A stretch of DNA of 32,598 nt from Cladorrhinum sp. PSN259 (lineage: Eukaryota; Ascomycota; Sordariomycetes; Sordariales; Podosporaceae), in NCBI GenBank assembly GCA_033725935.1, contig MU867155.1, positions 1 through 32,598 on the forward strand. Direction: 5' to 3'. Numbering within the stretch: position 1 is the stretch's first letter; each line of letters starts with the position of its first letter. The notes beneath the pieces were generated by a model that did no database searches, was not told the DNA's origin, and saw nothing but the letters and a program-made list of their open reading frames with translations. Shown piece by piece: positions 32,499 through 32,598 of the stretch. The translations under genes and the position numbers were made by a program.

Positions 32499-32598
32499 CT
32501 TCTTCTTCCTCTTCCTCTTCCTCTTCCTCTTCCTCTTCCTCTTCCTCTTCCTCTTCCTCTTCCTCTTCCTCTTCCTCTTCCTCTTCCTCTTCCTCTTC
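32499..32598. repeat. (TTCCTC)n hexanucleotide microsatellite, right edge
   Basis: The tract begins with TTC triplets at about 32499, becomes a regular TTCCTC array, and runs to the last base without interruption. It is the same motif and orientation as the array at the left edge and is likewise truncated by the window. Confidence 0.97.

Noticed and set aside
1..32598. Circular plasmid or extrachromosomal element, because both ends match
   Set aside because: The match is a simple repeat only. The contents are spliced nuclear housekeeping genes with no replication gene.
1..32598. tRNA genes
   Set aside because: No sequence with a clear B-box-like GGTTCGAATCC and a matching acceptor stem was found by eye. 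A covariance-model scan was not possible.

Overview
This is a 32.6 kb piece of nuclear DNA from a filamentous ascomycete (Pezizomycotina; most likely Sordariomycetes, probably Sordariales). The basis is the intron style (11 of 16 resolved introns are 49-63 bp and the rest 71-97 bp, usually with GTRNGT-type donors, CTAAC/CTGAC branch sites and CAG/TAG acceptors), the moderate GC content with C-ending codons, and the gene content: a CYT-18-type mitochondrial tyrosyl-tRNA synthetase, a fungal-order BTA1, Zn(II)2Cys6 and NPR2. Species cannot be named from the sequence alone. I see no rRNA, tRNA, transposon, CRISPR array or virus-like gene.

Ten protein-coding genes are supported. From left to right: a membrane-anchored ZZ/EF-hand protein (-, 130-2958); COG4, a Golgi tethering subunit (+, 3635-6215); NPR2, a GATOR1/SEACIT subunit (+, 6621-8384); mitochondrial TyrRS of the CYT-18 type (-, 8508-10608); SDHD, the membrane anchor of complex II (+, 11244-11923); a Zn(II)2Cys6 transcription factor (-, 14213-15951); BTA1, betaine-lipid synthase (-, 18297-21028); ADA3/NGG1 of SAGA (+, 22696-24952); a DUF726/TMCO4-like alpha/beta hydrolase (-, 25457-28387); and a lumenal/TM/RING-H2 ubiquitin ligase (+, about 30129-31908, 5' end unresolved). 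Exon junctions were worked out by hand from splice sites and reading-frame continuity. They correct the open frames in several places: a short first exon of COG4, a short first exon of NPR2, an 18-nt exon in SDHD, two exons of the zinc-cluster factor including half of its DNA-binding domain, and a hidden last exon of the RING gene.

The genes are unrelated housekeeping and regulatory functions: vesicle tethering, TORC1 amino-acid signalling, mitochondrial translation and respiration, lipid remodelling, chromatin and ubiquitin. They are not a co-ordinated cluster. The clearest functional neighbourhood is the head-to-head pair mtTyrRS/SDHD, two nuclear genes for mitochondrial proteins that share a 635-bp intergenic promoter containing CCAAT-type sites. 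Gene-poor stretches of 1.5-2.3 kb lie at 11.9-14.2 kb, 16.0-18.3 kb, 21.0-22.7 kb and 28.4-30.1 kb. They hold CT-rich tracts, CCAAT boxes and small open frames, but no gene I can defend.

Both ends of the window are the same hexanucleotide repeat (TTCCTC)n in the same orientation. This looks like a contig broken at two microsatellites. I found no convincing new multi-gene system. The points most worth checking are the possible dual role of the TyrRS, the unresolved start of the RING gene, the uncharacterised ZZ/EF-hand membrane protein, and the shared mitochondrial promoter.
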